The notes under the pieces: generated by a model
Databases searched by the model: none
Seen by the model: only the letters and a program-made list of their open reading frames with translations
Told to the model about the DNA's origin: nothing
Source: Isoetes taiwanensis
Lineage: Eukaryota; Streptophyta; Lycopodiopsida; Isoetales; Isoetaceae
Reading direction: 5' to 3'
DNA: 64,000 nt
Assembly (NCBI GenBank): GCA_021234155.1
Contig: JAJEKV010000081.1
Location: 1,603,755 to 1,667,754 of the forward strand
Made by a program: the position numbers and the translations under genes
Shown: positions 60,201-64,000 of the stretch, piece after piece
Layout: every line of letters starts with the position of its first letter
Numbering within the stretch: the stretch's first letter is position 1

Positions 60201-63094
60201 TAGAGAATCCCACTGAACCAAGACTGATTATCCCTCCACCTCAAGCAGTCACGGATAAGCCCAAAGACACCCTTGCTCCAAAGATTAAAAAATTTAAGAT
60301 TAACTTGAGAAAGTTAAATACAGACCTATCTAAAAAAAGTCCACTTCCACCACACCTACATCTTCTGATATTCCCACAGCGTCATCATCTGCTCTCACCT
60401 ACCCTCGTGCAGTACACCTGCCTCCTGAACTAAAATTTAATCCTGAGGAGGAAAAGAAGTTGGCAGATCAAACCACTCAAAAATTGAAAGAGTTCAAGAG
60501 GTTTTATTCTATGAGGGTCAACTGGTTCATTAAAGTCAGTATTTTTTTATTGTGAATCTGCACTGGCCAATATGACTCACAGAACTCAGTCCAATGACCA
60601 TGTCGAGACATTACTGAGGAGTTTTAAATCTTGCCCTACGGAAGTGCTGACGCCTGCAGATGTAGTGCCATTCGATCCAATTACGAGGTAAACGATGTTT
60701 GTTTTACGATGTCATTTGTGATATGTTGCATTTAGCTGATTCGTTGACATGTGGAACAGGAAGAAGGTCACGTGGTCAGTGCCAGAGGACTGACTGACTG
60801 GAAAGAAATTTTATGTTATTTCCGGCAACCACAGTATATTTCCCATCGGTGATGTTCAGCAACGATTAGAATTTGCAAAGGCATATGCAAAGAGAAGAAC
60901 TTGCGTGTTGAATGGGAAATCTGACTGACAAATAATATGTCTATGCAATATAATAATATAGTTGCTAATACAATCTATAAGGAACTCATCGTGGAAAAGC
61001 TCTAGCAACTTCGCAATCAACACAAAGCTTATGGACATCCACCACAAGGACCAACAGGAACAGCTGTGATATCTGCATGGAAGGTAAGTACTTATCTTTT
61101 TACTTGGCAAGATCTCCACCGCGATCCTTATGACCTATTTATTTTGCAGGATTTTTGTTGAGGTGGCAACACAACATTGAAGGTGAAGGGGCTAAAAGAT
61201 GAAAAGCAATTCATATTCATGCAAGAAGAGCCTTGGTCCAAGTTTATGCAGGTTGTTTCTAAGTAGACGGGCAGGAAACCCGTGGATGATTATGGTGAAT
61301 TGCCTGATAGGCCCACCAAAGATTTCTTCAGCAAAACCTGTTTGCACTACTTACGTGGTATTTCGAATGACGAAGTTTCCCATCTTATGGATGAAATTTT
61401 AGAAGGAAAGACATGCTTGAAAGTGCAGTCAAGATATGCCGGTCGTTATGACTGTAAGCAAAGGGCAATCGACATCAGGACACTCACTCTTATGCACCGA
61501 GAAACATTGTCCTATGCTAATAGCATTATGGATGATTGTTATGCCAGTTTTGAAGAGCTTGCAAGCAAGTTTCTAGAGTTTACAGAGCAACGCCTTCTTG
61601 ACATTGCAGCGTTTGATTTTGAGTATATCAAAGCTAACTACAACAAGGATCATGTGCAAGGGAATCTTCTAGGTGTCTTTCTTGAATCAATCATGTCTAT
61701 TCTTAAGCCAGAAGAACCAAACAAGCTGAAAGAAAAAAGAAATATCGTCTACAGGGTGTCCAAGCACGGAATACTTGTAAAAACACCAGAACCTCAAAAT
61801 GCGGCAATGGTGTTCATTGACATGAGGAGGTACACCACAATATGGGATGTAAAGAAATATCTAGACCTCTTCAACAGGATTGCTAGCATGACTACTGCCA
61901 AGGTCTATCACATTGTCATATTTTTGAGACCAGGTCAACTATCTAATTGCTTATATAAGGTAGTTCACATATATCCATTGGTGCTTATGAAGAGCAGGGC
62001 TGGGTAAGCAAGAAAATGATCAAGGAGTTCCAGTACTACATCACGCATGTGACCATTACAGAAGTGAAGCTCGCATCATTCCCTTGCAGCCTAGTTTGAA
62101 ACTCAGATTGACACAGGTGAACAACCCCCGAAAAGCACTCCCATTCCGAAACACGAAATTACAGGCAACGAAGAGCAGGATGAAAAATTGAAGAAAAAAT
62201 ACATGATGTATTTCATAGGCAAACCTAAGTTTTCTTGGGCGAACATGGACGGTGACTTTGTTTTGAAAAGTCAAGCCAAGACATCTTATATTTATCACAT
62301 AGATAATGAACTAGTTCCCATTGACGGGACAGTTCTTGATTTTTTCTCAGCAGGTACAACCTCTAGGGTGGCTTTGATCTAGGAAAACGGAGTGTGTCGT
62401 TCGAAGATGATGCTAAGGTATGCCATTTCTTGGAGTCATTTTTTGAGACATTGGAGAAGATGGCCAGGCCGAGCACGTGGAAGAAGAAAAAAAATGTACA
62501 GGATGAACAAGTAAATACGGATCAACCCGATGTGAATATTACTCAGCATACGGATTTGACTAATTTGGATGACATATTGAACAAATTAGATGCCAAAGGC
62601 CATGAAGAGAGACTGGCAGAAGCTAGGGCCCTCATAGAAAGAACTGAAAAGAAATGTGAAGAGCTTGATCCAAAGTTCGAGAAGTTAGAATTATTAAACC
62701 AGCAGCTTGATGCAGCAATGCCCTTCCTCATAGGAAAATCAGCCAAGAAGCGCACTTGCTTGACGTTTGAATATATAGGATCTGATCAAGCACAGATTGA
62801 GGATGAGACAAAGGACGGTAACACGAAACGTTTATAGAAGAATGGCAGTCCTGAATTTAGCCAACTGCTACACAACGTGAATTATTAGGAGATACAGACA
62901 GCATGGAGACCGAAATGTCATCGGGCTCTGAACACGTCAGGAAATTGGCTGAGGCAATGGAAATAAACATGCCTACTATTACTGGCTATACAGAAATGGA
63001 ACTGTCGCAGACTATAGCTGCAGGCCAGGCGCATAAAACAAGAATATCGAAGCAGCTTGGTATTGTTCTAGATTCTGTCCAAGAGACTAAGTGA
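60201..63094 (+). pseudogene. ParB/sulfiredoxin-like domain fused to a permuted DNA methyltransferase-like domain, decayed
   Basis: In order: a low-complexity linker; LTPADVVPFDPITR before a GT (60692); after an AG near 60760, KKVTWSVPED and KKFYVISGNHSI (60805-60837), a ParB/sulfiredoxin-like strand with G-x-H; a helical tail (NNIVANTIYKELIVEKL) to a GT near 61083; then from about 61151 KGLKDEKQFIFMQEEPWSKF and a long open frame (61282-62007). That frame has NAAMVFIDMRRYTTIWD at the place of methyltransferase motif IV. IDGTVLDFFSAGTTSRVAL (62317-62376), then after a shift LGKRSVSFEDDAKVCHFLES, resembles motif I (FxGxG/T) of N6-adenine/N4-cytosine methylases in the DPPY-before-FxGxG order. 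A coiled-coil-like tail follows (62560-62720) and a last frame ends at 63094. At least four in-frame stops and several frameshifts show the copy is dead. The motif IV proline pair is replaced (DMRRY). Confidence 0.6.
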
Positions 63095-63095
63095 A

Positions 63096-63302
63096 ATCGC
63101 CGTGGCGATTGTCCTCACCTCTTTTCATAAATATGATATCTAATTTCACCATGGCCTAATAGATACATGTAATTTATTGCTAACGTAAACGATGGGAATG
63201 TAATATATTTTCCAATTTTCTCTAGTAACGTATCTCTATTGTTTTACCACAATTTTATGTCAATTTAATATGTTTTGTTCTTTGATAAATCGCTATGGCG
63301 AT
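63096..63302. repeat. two copies of a 14-bp palindrome ATCGCYRTGGCGAT
   Basis: ATCGCCGTGGCGAT (63096-63109, perfect 6-bp arms around GT) lies one base after the stop codon ending at 63094. ATCGCTATGGCGAT (63289-63302, one mismatch) lies 193 bp further on. Both are preceded by AA. No other copy was noticed in the window. Confidence 0.7.
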
Positions 63303-63480
63303 CTGTTCGAGCAATTCAGTTCATATTTTAGAGGTTGAATTGCTAGTCCCGCATCGCATATTTGCCGGCATAATATGGAATCTCGCGTTAAACATTTTAT
63401 TGTTCAGATTTAGCCTTCTCAAACACTGCATCTAGCTAAATTAGGACAAATACTTATATTTTTGATGAATACTACAACTT

Positions 63481-63508
63481 ATTTCGTTTTCGATCGAGAA
63501 AACGAAAT
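63481..63508. repeat. hairpin with 11-bp perfect arms
   Basis: ATTTCGTTTTC, loop GATCGA, GAAAACGAAAT. The rest of 63303-63680 shows no gene. Confidence 0.75.
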
Positions 63509-63681
63509 TTCTCTAATTAATTAATTCTTGCTTATTTGGAGAGCCTCATTTGGCACGCGTTTCCTTCAGTCTTTGTACATATTTGTTTCCATTGTTCTTA
63601 TTTTGTGGTCATGAGCATGGCAGCTTTGTAGCATTTAGTAGTCATAGACTGCAGCTGCATGGTGTATGCCAAGGACTCACA

Positions 63682-64000
63682 ATGAACAGTGGCGCCGTTA
63701 TGTCGGGTTTGCTCGTGATCACTTTTTTGAGCCTTGTTGTTTTGTTGTTGTCCTTCCTGCTCTTACCATCATCAGTTCTTGAATATCAACCCTTCAAACT
63801 CCCTTATTTGGCCCAACTAGTTGTTGAAACGGTCCGACTGGAGGCCCCTTTGTCAATCAATTCATTCGCCCAACCAGATGTTGATACAATTCGTCTGGAG
63901 GCCTTAGAGCCGGTTCACATGCACGATGGCAACCCTCACCATCACGTAAAAAGGCAAGCCCTTTTACACGCACCATCATCTGCCATCGCCAAAAAGCACA
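63682..64000 (+). CDS. N-terminal part of a membrane-anchored or secreted protein, runs off the window
   Basis: An ATG at 63682 opens a frame that stays open to the window end (106 codons, no stop). Residues about 8-30 are strongly hydrophobic (LLVITFLSLVVLLLSFLLLP) after a short polar start, consistent with a signal peptide or a type II membrane anchor. The following part contains an imperfect internal repeat, AQLVVETVRLEA and AQPDVDTIRLEA, then a His/Lys-rich stretch (NPHHHVKRQ). I do not recognise the family; N-terminal anchors like this are common in Golgi glycosyltransferases, but no catalytic region is in view. It may equally be the first exon of a longer gene. Confidence 0.5.
   Translation, partial: MNSGAVMSGLLVITFLSLVVLLLSFLLLPSSVLEYQPFKLPYLAQLVVETVRLEAPLSINSFAQPDVDTIRLEALEPVHMHDGNPHHHVKRQALLHAPSSAIAKKH

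Overview
This window looks like nuclear DNA of a land plant. Three ordinary plant genes carry the evidence: a LOG2/LUL-type RING ubiquitin ligase with GT-AG introns, an intronless plant-type presenilin, and a 28-exon PDS5 cohesin cofactor with a C-terminal Tudor domain. Between them lie long gene-poor stretches full of decayed transposable elements of many classes. The decayed repeats, and a DUF7869-type gene of a kind I associate with seed-free plants, lean me towards a fern or other seed-free vascular plant, but that placement is inference only.

Layout. 0.9-2.7 kb (+): LUL RING E3 ligase. 3.7-6.9 kb: a 1.5-kb tandem duplication without genes. 7.4-11.8 kb: short tandem repeats, a pentatricopeptide (PPR) fragment, and a roughly 3.5-kb unit bounded by inverted ~240-bp arms that contains a folded-back Mutator-like transposase remnant. 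13.1-14.5 kb (-): presenilin. 17.0-19.4 kb (-): LINE reverse transcriptase and zinc-binding remnants. 23.1-24.8 kb (-): an aleurain/cathepsin-H-like cysteine protease pseudogene whose last exon region is tandemly amplified. 25.9-26.5 kb: a compositionally foreign block of short palindromes, then a CACTA (TNP2) fragment. 26.8-42.8 kb: no supportable gene, only scattered repeats and a 77-bp near-perfect palindrome. 42.8-52.6 kb (-): PDS5, with an apparent frame disruption in exon 12. 52.8-53.2 kb: two related short hairpin elements upstream of PDS5. 53.9-57.6 kb (+): a broken Ty3/gypsy retrotransposon, into which a 602-bp TRIM element with tRNA-like LTRs has inserted. 58.5-63.1 kb: two decayed head-to-head genes, a DUF7869 protein (-) and a long gene (+) that joins a ParB/sulfiredoxin-like domain to a permuted DNA adenine/cytosine-N4 methyltransferase-like domain. 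63.7 kb to the end (+): the start of a gene for a membrane-anchored or secreted protein.

The host genes do not form a pathway together. Presenilin is the catalytic subunit of gamma-secretase, PDS5 regulates cohesin on chromosomes, and the LUL protein is a membrane-tethered E3 ligase. The least expected content is the ParB-methyltransferase gene beside DUF7869. It has the look of a large mobile element with bacterial/phage-type DNA modification parts. Second is the TRIM whose LTRs hold an alanine-tRNA-like Pol III promoter.
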